Shown: positions 53,956 through 64,000 of the stretch, piece after piece
How the letters are laid out: every line of letters starts with the position of its first letter
How positions within the stretch are numbered: position 1 is the stretch's first letter
NCBI RefSeq assembly: GCF_000178995.1
Contig: NZ_ADVZ01000004.1
Coordinates: forward strand, 124,001-188,000
Direction: 5' to 3'
DNA length: 64,000 bases
Source: Afipia sp. 1NLS2
GTDB taxonomy: Bacteria > Pseudomonadota > Alphaproteobacteria > Rhizobiales > Xanthobacteraceae
Notes under the pieces: model-generated
What the model was told of the DNA's origin: nothing
Databases searched by the model: none
Seen by the model: only the letters and a program-made list of their open reading frames with translations
Program-made: the position numbers and the translations under genes

Positions 53956-54748
53956 TCCGGTCCACTCTGACGATCTGACCGAGGATGCCTTTCTTGCAGG
54001 GAGGCTTCGCCTGCGCCAGTTCAGGCGGGGCCACCGCGCGGGCCACGATGCGATCCTGCTGGCCGCTGCCGTCCCGGCACGCGCGGGCAAGCGCGCCGTC
54101 GAATTCGGGGCGGGCACGGGGGCTGCGGGTCTTGCACTGGCGCGGCGAGTCGACGGCATAGACCTCACTCTGGTGGATATCGATTCCGCGCTCGTTGATC
54201 TTGCGCAAATCAATGCGGCGGCGAACGGCATCGCGGCACGGGCCATCGCGCTCGATGTTGGCGCGTCGGCGTCGCAGTTCGCGGACATGGGCTTGCCGCC
54301 GGACCATGCCGATCATGTGATGATGAACCCGCCGTTTCATGCGGCGGATCGTCATCGTGCCTCGCCCGATGAAGGCAGGCGCACGGCGCATGTCGATACG
54401 GGCGAGACGCTCGATGTCTGGAGCAAGGCCGCGCGGCGCGTTCTCAAGCCGGGCGGCTGCCTCACGCTGATCTGGCGGGCGGATGAACTGGATCGTGTGC
54501 TGGATGTGCTTGAACGCGGCTTCGGCGCGGTCGAGGTGATCCCGGTCTATCCGAAGCCGGATGCGGTTGCGATCCGCGTTCTGGTGCGGGCGATCAAGGG
54601 AAGCCGGGGTCCGTTACAGATTTTGCCAGGGCTGGTTCTGAACGATCGGCAGGGACACCCCACAGCGGCGGCAGAGCATGTGCTGCGAGGGGGAGCGCTC
54701 GGTTCCGAGCCTTGCGGCGAAACGGCGCTGGGGATGCGCGAAAAATAG
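53945..54748 (+). CDS. tRNA1(Val) (adenine-37-N6)-methyltransferase-like
   Basis: A 267-residue class I methyltransferase. SAM motif I is 'AVEFGAGTGAAGLALARR' (about residues 50-67), and the catalytic NPPF motif is in 'DHVMMNPPFHAADRHRASPD' (about 126-129). The family includes TrmN6/YfiC. The C-terminal part is typical of Rhizobiales members. A 32-residue ORF on the other strand begins 108 bases downstream. Confidence 0.9.
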   Translation: MGTDPVHSDDLTEDAFLAGRLRLRQFRRGHRAGHDAILLAAAVPARAGKRAVEFGAGTGAAGLALARRVDGIDLTLVDIDSALVDLAQINAAANGIAARAIALDVGASASQFADMGLPPDHADHVMMNPPFHAADRHRASPDEGRRTAHVDTGETLDVWSKAARRVLKPGGCLTLIWRADELDRVLDVLERGFGAVEVIPVYPKPDAVAIRVLVRAIKGSRGPLQILPGLVLNDRQGHPTAAAEHVLRGGALGSEPCGETALGMREK

Positions 54749-54757
54749 GCGTCCTGC

Positions 54758-54856
54758 TTACTGCGGAAGCGAGTTCGGGCGCTTATCTTGGACAGAGGTG
54801 AAGCGAATAGCCGTGAAAAGTGCGCTTATCATCAACACCATCAGATAGATTTTCAT
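54758..54856 (-). CDS. Small membrane peptide (32 aa)
   Basis: An ATG at 54856 (minus strand) starts a 33-codon frame including TAA. The peptide opens MKIYLMVLMISALFTAI and continues RFTSVQDKRPNSLPQ, giving one membrane segment and a short polar tail. AAGGTG lies eight to thirteen bases upstream of the ATG. Nothing else explains this spacer. It is shorter than the ORF cut-off usually used, so it is likely to be missed. Confidence 0.6.
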   Translation of the reverse strand: MKIYLMVLMISALFTAIRFTSVQDKRPNSLPQ

Positions 54857-54989
54857 CGAAGCACCTTTCGGCTGGCCTTGCCGGAAGCCCAGGCAGAGGC
54901 GTTATCGCGGTATGCAATGCAAGTGGCGTACCGGACGGCGCCTAAGTGCCATTTGACGGATAATAAGGCGTTAATGCGAAGGACGTTGC

Positions 54990-55871
54990 ATGACAGTTGA
55001 GGATCGCGATCACAATGCGCTGAATGACGGCTGGACCCGTTTCCTGCCGGAGTATTTCCGCGGGGCGGTGGTCCCTGTGGTTCGCCTCAGCGGCACCATC
55101 GGTGCGGTCACCCCGCTGCGGCCGGGGCTGTCGCTGTCCGGCGTCAGCAAGCTGCTCGAGAAAGCATTCGAGACCAAGCGGGCCAAGGCGGTCGCGCTGG
55201 TCATCAATTCGCCGGGCGGCTCGCCGGTCCAGTCGCATCAAATCTACGCGCGCATCCGTCAACTCGCGGAGACGAAGAAAATTCCGGTGCTGGCGTTCGT
55301 CGAAGATGTCGCAGCCTCGGGCGGCTACATGATCGCTTGCGCGGGCGACGAGATTTTCTGCGACTCGTCCTCGATTCTCGGATCGATCGGCGTCATCGGC
55401 GGCACGTTCGGTTTTCAGGATCTCATCAAGAAGATCGGCATCGAGCGCAGGATCTACACTTCGGGCGAGCACAAGAGCAGCCTCGATCCGTTCCTGCCGG
55501 AAAGCCCGGACGACGTTGCGCGGCTGAAGGCGATCCAGCGCGAGATTCATGACAGCTTCATCGATCTGGTGAAGCGCAGCCGTGGTGCGCGGCTGCAGGG
55601 TGAGGCGAGCTATCTGTTCTCCGGCGAGTACTGGGCCGGCGAGCGCTCGGTGAAACTCGGGCTCGCGGATGGGATCGGCGATCTGCGCAGCGTGGTCCGT
55701 GCGCGTTACGGCGAGCGTGTCCGCATGCCGGTGATTGCGCCCAAGAGCGGATTGCTCTCGACTCTCGCGGGCAGGAAGCCGGGCGCCGAGGCCATGATCG
55801 GCGCGGGCTTCGCCGACGACCTGATTTCCGCCCTGGAGACGCGTGCATTATGGGCGCGCTACGGACTGTGA
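54990..55871 (+). CDS. S49 family peptidase (SppA/SohB-like)
   Basis: A 293-residue serine peptidase. 'ALVINSPGGSPVQSHQIYARIR' leads the fold, the nucleophile Ser is in 'EDVAASGGYMIACAGDEIF', and the general-base Lys is in 'SGEHKSSLDPF'. No N-terminal membrane anchor is seen in the chosen frame, unlike E. coli SppA; it may associate with the membrane peripherally. The family degrades cleaved signal peptides and membrane proteins. A small membrane protein gene follows 13 bases after. Confidence 0.92.
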   Translation: MTVEDRDHNALNDGWTRFLPEYFRGAVVPVVRLSGTIGAVTPLRPGLSLSGVSKLLEKAFETKRAKAVALVINSPGGSPVQSHQIYARIRQLAETKKIPVLAFVEDVAASGGYMIACAGDEIFCDSSSILGSIGVIGGTFGFQDLIKKIGIERRIYTSGEHKSSLDPFLPESPDDVARLKAIQREIHDSFIDLVKRSRGARLQGEASYLFSGEYWAGERSVKLGLADGIGDLRSVVRARYGERVRMPVIAPKSGLLSTLAGRKPGAEAMIGAGFADDLISALETRALWARYGL

Positions 55872-55884
55872 GTGTGAGGGACAC

Positions 55885-56070
55885 ATGCCGCCGCTGGTTC
55901 TGATTGCTTTGGGTGTATTGGGCGGGGCCGCCCTGCTGCGGCTCGCGACGAAGGAAGGCCGCCGGGTCAATCGCGAACTCGATGAGATTCGCGAGCAGGA
56001 GGCCTCTGATTCTAACGGCGCGGTCCGGCTCCGGCGCGACCCGCAGACGGGCACATACCGCCCCCATTAG
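55885..56070 (+). CDS. Small single-pass membrane protein
   Basis: A 61-residue protein with one membrane segment (residues about 3-22, 'LVLIALGVLGGAALLRL') and a charged tail rich in Arg and Glu ('DEIREQEASDSNG'). The ATG at 55885 follows GTGAGGGA. It is probably co-transcribed with the S49 peptidase gene and is a possible partner. Function unknown. Confidence 0.8.
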   Translation: MPPLVLIALGVLGGAALLRLATKEGRRVNRELDEIREQEASDSNGAVRLRRDPQTGTYRPH

Positions 56071-56210
56071 GCATGATGGGCGCGAGTCGCCTTCGATGGC
56101 GTGATAAGGGCCGTTTTCGGCGGCCTCTCCTTGATTCCTGACCCCCGCGCCGATACGGTCCGCCGCGCCAGCCCGGCTTTGCCGCCCTTGAACTGATTGC
56201 AGAATATCCG

Positions 56211-57140
56211 ATGGAAACGCTTCCGCCGCACATGCGCCCCGAAAAATCGTTTCAGGGCCTGATCCTGACATTGCAGCGCTATTGGGCTGACCATGGCTGC
56301 GTGATTCTGCAGCCCTACGACATGGAAGTGGGCGCGGGCACCTTCCATCCGGCGACGACGCTGCGCGCGCTCGGTCCGAAGACCTGGAATGCCGCTTACG
56401 TGCAGCCCTCGCGCCGCCCCAAGGATGGCCGCTATGGCGAGAACCCGAACCGGCTGCAGCATTACTACCAGTTTCAGGTCATCCTGAAGCCGTCGCCGCC
56501 CGACATTCAGGACCTCTACCTGAAATCGCTCAAGGCCATCGGCGTCGATGCCGCGCTTCACGATATCCGTTTTGTCGAGGACGACTGGGAAAGCCCGACG
56601 CTCGGCGCGTGGGGTCTTGGCTGGGAATGCTGGTGCGACGGCATGGAAGTCTCGCAGTTCACTTACTTCCAGCAGGTCGCGGGCGTCGAATGCGCGCCGG
56701 TCGCGGGCGAACTGACTTACGGCCTCGAGCGGCTTGCGATGTATGTGCAGGGCGTTGATCGCGTCTACGATCTCAACTTCAACGGCCGCGAAGGCGCCGA
56801 GAAGGTGACCTATGGCGACGTCTTCCTGCAGGCCGAGCAGGAATATTCGCGGCATAATTTCGAGCACTCCGACACCGGGATGCTGTTCGAGCAGTTCAAG
56901 ATGGCCGAAGGCGCGTGCAAGAAATATCTCGAAGCCGGCTGGGCCGATGGCAAGAAGGAGCGCCATCTGATGGCGCTTCCGGCTTATGACCAGTGCATCA
57001 AGGCCAGCCACGTCTTCAACCTGCTGGACGCGCGCGGCGTGATTTCGGTGACCGAGCGGCAGAGCTACATCCTGCGCGTGCGCGAACTGGCGAAAGCCTG
57101 CGGCGAGGCATGGATCGCCACCGAAGCGGGCGGAGTGTAA
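56211..57140 (+). CDS. glyQ: Glycyl-tRNA synthetase alpha subunit
   Basis: A 309-residue catalytic alpha subunit of the heterotetrameric glycyl-tRNA synthetase. Motifs are '[36 protein letters not shown]', '[29 protein letters not shown]' and '[12 protein letters not shown]'. Length matches the family. glyS begins three bases after its stop. The ATG at 56232 is a possible shorter start. Confidence 0.97.
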   Translation: METLPPHMRPEKSFQGLILTLQRYWADHGCVILQPYDMEVGAGTFHPATTLRALGPKTWNAAYVQPSRRPKDGRYGENPNRLQHYYQFQVILKPSPPDIQDLYLKSLKAIGVDAALHDIRFVEDDWESPTLGAWGLGWECWCDGMEVSQFTYFQQVAGVECAPVAGELTYGLERLAMYVQGVDRVYDLNFNGREGAEKVTYGDVFLQAEQEYSRHNFEHSDTGMLFEQFKMAEGACKKYLEAGWADGKKERHLMALPAYDQCIKASHVFNLLDARGVISVTERQSYILRVRELAKACGEAWIATEAGGV

Positions 57141-57143
57141 GCG

Positions 57144-59219
57144 ATGCCCGATCTTCTTTTTGAATTGTTCTCCGAAGAAATTCCCGCGCGTATGCAGGCG
57201 AAGGCGGCCGACGATCTGCGCCGCATGGTGACGGACAAGCTCGTCGCCGAGGGCCTCGTCTACGAAGGCGCGAAGGCATTCGCGACGCCGCGCCGCCTCG
57301 CGCTCACCGTGCACGGCCTTCCGGGACGCCAGCCAGATCTGAAGGAAGAGCGCAAGGGACCGAAGGTCGGCGCTCCGGATGCCGCCGTGCAGGGCTTCCT
57401 CAAGGCGACCGGTCTGAAGTCACTCGACGAAGCGAAAATCCAGAAAGACCCGAAGAAAGGCGACTTTTATATCGCGCTGATCGAGAAGCCGGGCCGTCCT
57501 GCCATCGATGTCATCGCGGAAATCCTGCCGGTGATCGTTCGCACCTTCCCGTGGCCGAAGCAGATGCGCTGGGGCGCGGGCTCAGCTACGCGCGGCGCAC
57601 TGACCTGGGTGCGACCGCTGCATTCGATCATTGCGACGTTCGGTCTCGAAACCGAAGACCCGGACGTGGTGAAGTTCGATGTCGGCGGCATTGAAGCCGG
57701 GCAGGTGACGCGCGGCCACAGATTCATGGCGCCCGCCGAATTTTCCGTGCGCCGCTTTGAGGATTACGTCGCGAAGCTGGAAGCCGCCAAGGTCGTGCTC
57801 GACCCGCAGCGCCGCAGGGACATTATCCTTGCCGACGCCAAGCAACTGGCATTCGCACAGGGCTATGAGCTGGTCGAGGACGAGGCGTTGCTTGAAGAAG
57901 TGGCGGGCCTTGTCGAATGGCCGGTCGCGTTGATGGGCTCGTTCGATCAGGACTTCCTGTCGATCCCCGGCGAAGTGATCCGCGCCACCATCCGCAACAA
58001 CCAGAAATGTTTCGTGGTGCGCGACCCGAAAACCGGCAAGCTCGCGCCGAAATTCATTCTGGTGTCCAACATCGAGGCAACCGACGGCGGCAAGGCCATC
58101 GTCGCGGGCAACGAGCGCGTGATCCGCGCGCGGTTGAGCGACGCGAAATTCTTCTACGAGACCGATCTGAAGACGAAACTCGAAGCCCGGCTGCCGAAGT
58201 TCGAGAACATTGTGTTCCACGAAAAACTCGGCACGCAGGCCGAGCGCATCGCGCGCATCGAACGGCTGGCCGCAGAAATCGCGCCATTGGTCGGCGCCGA
58301 TGTCGAGAAGACGAAGCGCGCCGCGCGCCTTGCCAAGGCGGACTTGCTCACCGAAGTCGTCGGGGAATTCCCCGAGGTACAGGGCCTGATGGGCAAGTAC
58401 TACGCGCTGGCGCAGGGCGAGGACGCTTCTGTCGCTGCTGCGATCGAGGATCATTACAAGCCGCAGGGTCCGAACGACCGCGTGCCGAACGATCCGGTTG
58501 CGATCGCGGTGGCGCTGGCCGACAAGATCGACATCCTCACCGGCTTCTGGGCGATCGATGAAAAGCCGACGGGATCGAAAGACCCGTTTGCACTTAGGCG
58601 CGCGGCGCTTGGTGCAATTCGGCTGATCGCTGATAACGGGATTCGTCTGCCGCTGCTGGCGACCTTTGCAAAGGCCGCGAAGCCGCACGACGGCAAGGAC
58701 CTGCTCTCCTTCTTCGCCGACCGCCTGAAGGTGCAGTTGCGCGAGCAAGGCGCGCGGCATGACCTCGTGGACGCCGTGTTCGCGCTCGGAGGTCAGGACG
58801 ATCTGTTGATGGTCGTGCGCCGCGTCGAGGCGCTCGGCAAATTCCTCGACACCGATGACGGCAAGAACCTGTTGGCAGGCACCAAGCGCGCCTCGAACAT
58901 CCTCGCCATCGAGGAGAAGAAGGACAAGCGCAACTTCACCGGCGCGCCGGAGGCTTCGCTCTATAAGCTCGATGAAGAAAAGAATCTCGCAGCCGCCATC
59001 GAACAGGTGAAAGCCGAGGCAGGCACTGCCGTGGCGAAGGAAGATTTTGCGGGTGCCATGGGCGCGCTGGCGAAGCTGCGTCCGGTGGTCGATGCGTTCT
59101 TCGACAAGGTGAAAGTCAACGACGACGACAAGGCGGTGCGCGAAAACCGCCTCAAGCTCCTGAACGAAATCCGCGAGGCGACGCGCGCGGTTGCGGATTT
59201 CTCGAAGATTCAGGATTGA
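57144..59219 (+). CDS. glyS: Glycyl-tRNA synthetase beta subunit
   Basis: A 691-residue beta subunit, which holds the tRNA-binding part of the enzyme. It starts '[22 protein letters not shown]', the usual form, and ends with an anticodon-binding domain ('[32 protein letters not shown]'). Length is normal. It follows glyQ in a two-gene operon and ends near a hairpin. Confidence 0.97.
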   Translation: MPDLLFELFSEEIPARMQAKAADDLRRMVTDKLVAEGLVYEGAKAFATPRRLALTVHGLPGRQPDLKEERKGPKVGAPDAAVQGFLKATGLKSLDEAKIQKDPKKGDFYIALIEKPGRPAIDVIAEILPVIVRTFPWPKQMRWGAGSATRGALTWVRPLHSIIATFGLETEDPDVVKFDVGGIEAGQVTRGHRFMAPAEFSVRRFEDYVAKLEAAKVVLDPQRRRDIILADAKQLAFAQGYELVEDEALLEEVAGLVEWPVALMGSFDQDFLSIPGEVIRATIRNNQKCFVVRDPKTGKLAPKFILVSNIEATDGGKAIVAGNERVIRARLSDAKFFYETDLKTKLEARLPKFENIVFHEKLGTQAERIARIERLAAEIAPLVGADVEKTKRAARLAKADLLTEVVGEFPEVQGLMGKYYALAQGEDASVAAAIEDHYKPQGPNDRVPNDPVAIAVALADKIDILTGFWAIDEKPTGSKDPFALRRAALGAIRLIADNGIRLPLLATFAKAAKPHDGKDLLSFFADRLKVQLREQGARHDLVDAVFALGGQDDLLMVVRRVEALGKFLDTDDGKNLLAGTKRASNILAIEEKKDKRNFTGAPEASLYKLDEEKNLAAAIEQVKAEAGTAVAKEDFAGAMGALAKLRPVVDAFFDKVKVNDDDKAVRENRLKLLNEIREATRAVADFSKIQD

Positions 59220-59243
59220 GTTTCCGGATTGCCCATTAACAAA

Positions 59244-59268
59244 GCCGTCCAGCGGTTGCTGGACGGCT
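59244..59268. terminator. Hairpin between glyS and the DUF1236 gene
   Basis: GCCGTCCAGC-GGTT(G)-CTGGACGGC forms a 9-10 bp stem 24 bases after glyS. The T-runs are short on both strands, so it is a moderate terminator for the convergent pair. Confidence 0.75.
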
Positions 59269-59292
59269 TCACCATTTCGGAGCGTCCGTTAA

Positions 59293-59649
59293 TTACTCGA
59301 TCACCTGAATGACCTTGCGGGTTTGCGGATCGACAAGCACATAGTTGTCGTTGACGCGGCTGTAGCGGTAACGGTGCGCGCCGTACTGTTGCGGCACGTC
59401 GTAATAGGTCACGCCCATCTCCGGCAGCGTCACGCCGACCATTACCTGACCCGGCACGGTGTAGTTCGGCACATTCTCCTGCACGACATATTCACGGAAG
59501 CGCGGTTGCAGATCGGGGGCGATACCACCCTCATCCACGACCATGCCGGTCGTCGCGCCGTCGCGCACGATGATGCCTTGCGCCTGCGCAGCGGCCGGTA
59601 CCGCCATCGCACCGGCAAGGACGGCAAGAACGAGTGCTGACTTTCGCAT
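59293..59649 (-). CDS. DUF1236 exported protein
   Basis: A 118-residue exported protein: signal peptide to about residue 23 ('VPAAAQA-QG'), then a DUF1236 domain with 'PGQVMVGVTLPEMGVTYYDVP' and C-terminal 'YVLVDPQTRKVIQVIE'. The family is common in Bradyrhizobiaceae. DUF1236 is thought to be a periplasmic or secreted module with unknown role. Confidence 0.88.
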   Translation of the reverse strand: MRKSALVLAVLAGAMAVPAAAQAQGIIVRDGATTGMVVDEGGIAPDLQPRFREYVVQENVPNYTVPGQVMVGVTLPEMGVTYYDVPQQYGAHRYRYSRVNDNYVLVDPQTRKVIQVIE

Positions 59650-59865
59650 GGTCTGTCTCCTGTCAAAGCGAAGGCCGCATGATGCGGCCGATGCCTGACA
59701 ATCCGCAGACGATGCAGGTGTTCCTGCACCAGTCGTGACTTCATTGGGGCCTTTTTGTGCAGGGAGGGAACCGATCCGCTTTCAGAATCGTCGTTGATCG
59801 TCTATCGCGCTCGTGGCGATGCACTTCGCGAGCATTCCACCCCTAAAATTTCAGGAGATGATGCA

Positions 59866-60012
59866 ATGACGATTACGGGAATTGCCCACCTTCAGCCGGT
59901 TGTCGCGCTTATCGCGGGCATCCTCATTCTCATCATGCCGCGCCTTCTGAATTACATCGTCGCGATCTACCTGATTTTCGTCGGGATCGTCGGATTGGGT
60001 ATCATTCACTGA
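59866..60012 (+). CDS. DUF3096 small membrane protein
   Basis: A 48-residue hydrophobic protein of the DUF3096 family, with two close membrane segments ('VVALIAGILILIMP' and 'YIVAIYLIFVGIVGLGII'). The ATG at 59866 follows CAGGAGA at good spacing. Longer upstream codons are not coding. Function unknown. Confidence 0.85.
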   Translation: MTITGIAHLQPVVALIAGILILIMPRLLNYIVAIYLIFVGIVGLGIIH

Positions 60013-60184
60013 GTTGACGGTTCAGGCCGGAAGTCCGCTTGAAGAACCCGCGAGGGATTTGAACCGTCCCTAGCCGAAAGTTGGTATTCCGGCACCCAGC
60101 TATGCGTCAGGCGCGCCTTGCATCACGCCTTGAAACCGTGGTGTAACGCGCCTGCTTTCCAATTCCATCCAGCGACTGGCGGTC

Positions 60185-63094
<2,910 letters not shown>

Positions 63095-63113
63095 GAAGCG
63101 CTTTCACGATTTT

Positions 63114-63156
63114 CAGGCCGTACCTTCGTCATGAAGGTGCGGCCTGATGCTTTTTG
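63114..63156 (+). terminator. Intrinsic terminator of ppdK
   Basis: CAGGCCG(T)ACCTTC and GAAGGT(G)CGGCCTG form a long, slightly bulged stem, followed by ATGCTTTTTG, 19 bases after the ppdK stop. Confidence 0.9.
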
Positions 63157-63365
63157 TGCGTTGACTGATTTTTTACCACACTGTGAAAATCGCCATTTAC
63201 CAAGCATTACGGCGTGATCGCCGAAATGGTGCGATATTATTGCGTGTGGCGCGCCTGCACCGCAATTAACCCAGCGGCAACTTTAATTCGATATCACCAA
63301 AAACGATCAAATTGCACTGAATGTGCGAGGAGATCGCGTGTGTGTAGTGTTGTTGCGTGAGCGTA

Positions 63366-64000
63366 ATGATGGTTATGTTGCGTGACAGGCTGAAGGGCGC
63401 AAATTTTGCGCCCTTCAGTTTTGTTCTCTGCCTTCTCGCGATGATGCCGACCGAAATCGGTTATCAGGACATCGCTTCGCAGCTCGCGCACCAGCCGGGC
63501 GTCGCGCAGCGCTGGCAGCAGCATCTGTTTGCGACCCCGCGCAATGCGCTCCGCATCGCTTCCTTCAATTTCGTCCGCCCGATCGGCACCGATGTACCCG
63601 ATGCCGCCTCGGTGACGCTTGTGAGCCTTGGCGGCCGCAATTCGGATATCACCGGCTCGCTCGGTGGGGGTAACCCGTTCGCTCCGGCGGTCCGTCCGCT
63701 GCAGGCCTCCGATTATCCGGCCGTGATGCGTGCCGCGAAGGGAGATCGTCTGCCGTTGGCCGTGCCGCCCGCGCATTCCGTCTCGCCTGCGTCGCAGAAT
63801 ATTCCGGCTGAAGATGCGAAGGCTGCCGCCGAGAACACGGCTGCAGGCGAGCCGCTTGATCAGGAATTGCAGGAGGCGCTGAACTCGCCGCGGCTGCCGC
63901 AATATGACGCGCCCAAGACCGACGATGCCGTTCTTGATGACAGCGCGCTGGCAGCACTCCACGCAACGTCCAGTCATGCGGTCGCGCCGCGCGATCCCTT
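63366..64000 (+). CDS. Exported protein, 5' part (runs off the window)
   Basis: An open frame from 63366 to the window end with no stop, so the gene continues beyond 64000. Its N-terminus is hydrophobic ('FAPFSFVLCLLAMMPTEIG'), then 'YQDIASQLAHQPGVAQRWQQ' and a Pro/Ala/Asp-rich region. It resembles the N-terminal part of SleB-type cell-wall hydrolases found after ppdK in Bradyrhizobiaceae, but the catalytic domain is not in view. Possible starts: GTG 63357, ATG 63366, 63369, 63375, or ATG 63441 after the hairpin. No clear ribosome site is seen. Confidence 0.6.
   Translation, partial: MMVMLRDRLKGANFAPFSFVLCLLAMMPTEIGYQDIASQLAHQPGVAQRWQQHLFATPRNALRIASFNFVRPIGTDVPDAASVTLVSLGGRNSDITGSLGGGNPFAPAVRPLQASDYPAVMRAAKGDRLPLAVPPAHSVSPASQNIPAEDAKAAAENTAAGEPLDQELQEALNSPRLPQYDAPKTDDAVLDDSALAALHATSSHAVAPRDP
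63390..63428 (+). other. Perfect hairpin with U-run inside the 5' coding region
   Basis: CTGAAGGGCGCAAA-T-TTTGCGCCCTTCAG is a perfect 14-bp inverted repeat followed by TTTTGTTCT. It has the form of an intrinsic terminator but lies inside the most likely 5' coding part of the exported protein gene (or just before it, if the ATG at 63441 is the start). Confidence 0.85.

Noticed and set aside
63161-63365. TTGACT at 63161 as a -35 box, and TTAA motifs near 63268 and 63284 as CtrA sites
   Set aside because: No good -10 at 17-base spacing, and the TTAA pair is not separated by seven bases.

Overview
The window is a chromosomal segment of a high-GC alphaproteobacterium, most likely of the Bradyrhizobium / Rhodopseudomonas / Nitrobacter / Afipia group (Nitrobacteraceae). 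The evidence is a fused cytochrome b/c1 gene (fbcH), a fused trpE-trpG gene behind a Trp-codon leader peptide, a CcrM-type DNA methyltransferase, two DUF3551 genes, a DUF1236 gene, an OxlT-like carrier, and many short ATGA overlaps. Genus cannot be fixed from sequence reading alone. I see no rRNA, tRNA, insertion sequence, prophage or CRISPR array.

Layout. 1-4.8 kb (minus): a MoxR / DUF58 / DUF4159 membrane-protein operon, with the next gene just starting at the left edge. 5-7.8 kb (plus): DUF1285, a NUDIX CoA pyrophosphatase, DUF6111 and CCA-adding enzyme, all overlapping. 7.9-11.9 kb (minus): a two-barrel outer-membrane protein, hemF, queD, queE and trmL. 12.1-14.8 kb (plus): the bc1 complex (petA, fbcH). 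14.9-18.6 kb (plus): dienelactone hydrolase, the trp attenuator, trpEG and apt. 18.6-26.8 kb (minus): two orphan ParA/MinD-like ATPases, a small secreted protein, an Rsm22-like methyltransferase, smc, a DsbA-like protein and a DciA-like (DUF721) protein. 26.8-28.6 kb (plus): mutY and a glutathione S-transferase gene. ccrM lies on minus at 28.7-29.8 kb.

30-37 kb holds a zinc metallopeptidase, moaB, a small glycosyltransferase, two DUF3551 genes, a PA0069-type radical SAM gene behind a perfect GTTC-N7-GTTC box, rnhB and a GT-C-like membrane protein. 37-47 kb is the accessory part: a gamma-glutamyltransferase/OFA-transporter pair with a divergent GntR regulator, a low-GC glycosyltransferase-zinc ribbon-methyltransferase fusion, an MFS transporter, an SDR/AraC divergent pair and a family-4-like uracil-DNA glycosylase. 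47-64 kb is mostly housekeeping: ETF-quinone oxidoreductase, a TSUP permease, a TPR protein, ispE, polyprenyl diphosphate synthase, DUF2007, a tRNA methyltransferase, an S49 peptidase, glyQS, DUF1236, DUF3096, ppdK and the 5' part of an exported protein.

The most useful observations are regulatory and architectural: the trp attenuator; a candidate SOS box on a radical SAM repair-like gene; paired GANTC sites and a CtrA-like half-box in front of ccrM; a duplicated outer-membrane barrel in one polypeptide; two adjacent ParA-like ATPases without ParB, one with a degenerate P-loop; a low-GC glycan enzyme fusion; a histone-tail-like extension on PPDK; and an unannotated 32-residue membrane peptide. 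I did not see a clear previously undescribed multi-gene defence or mobile system.
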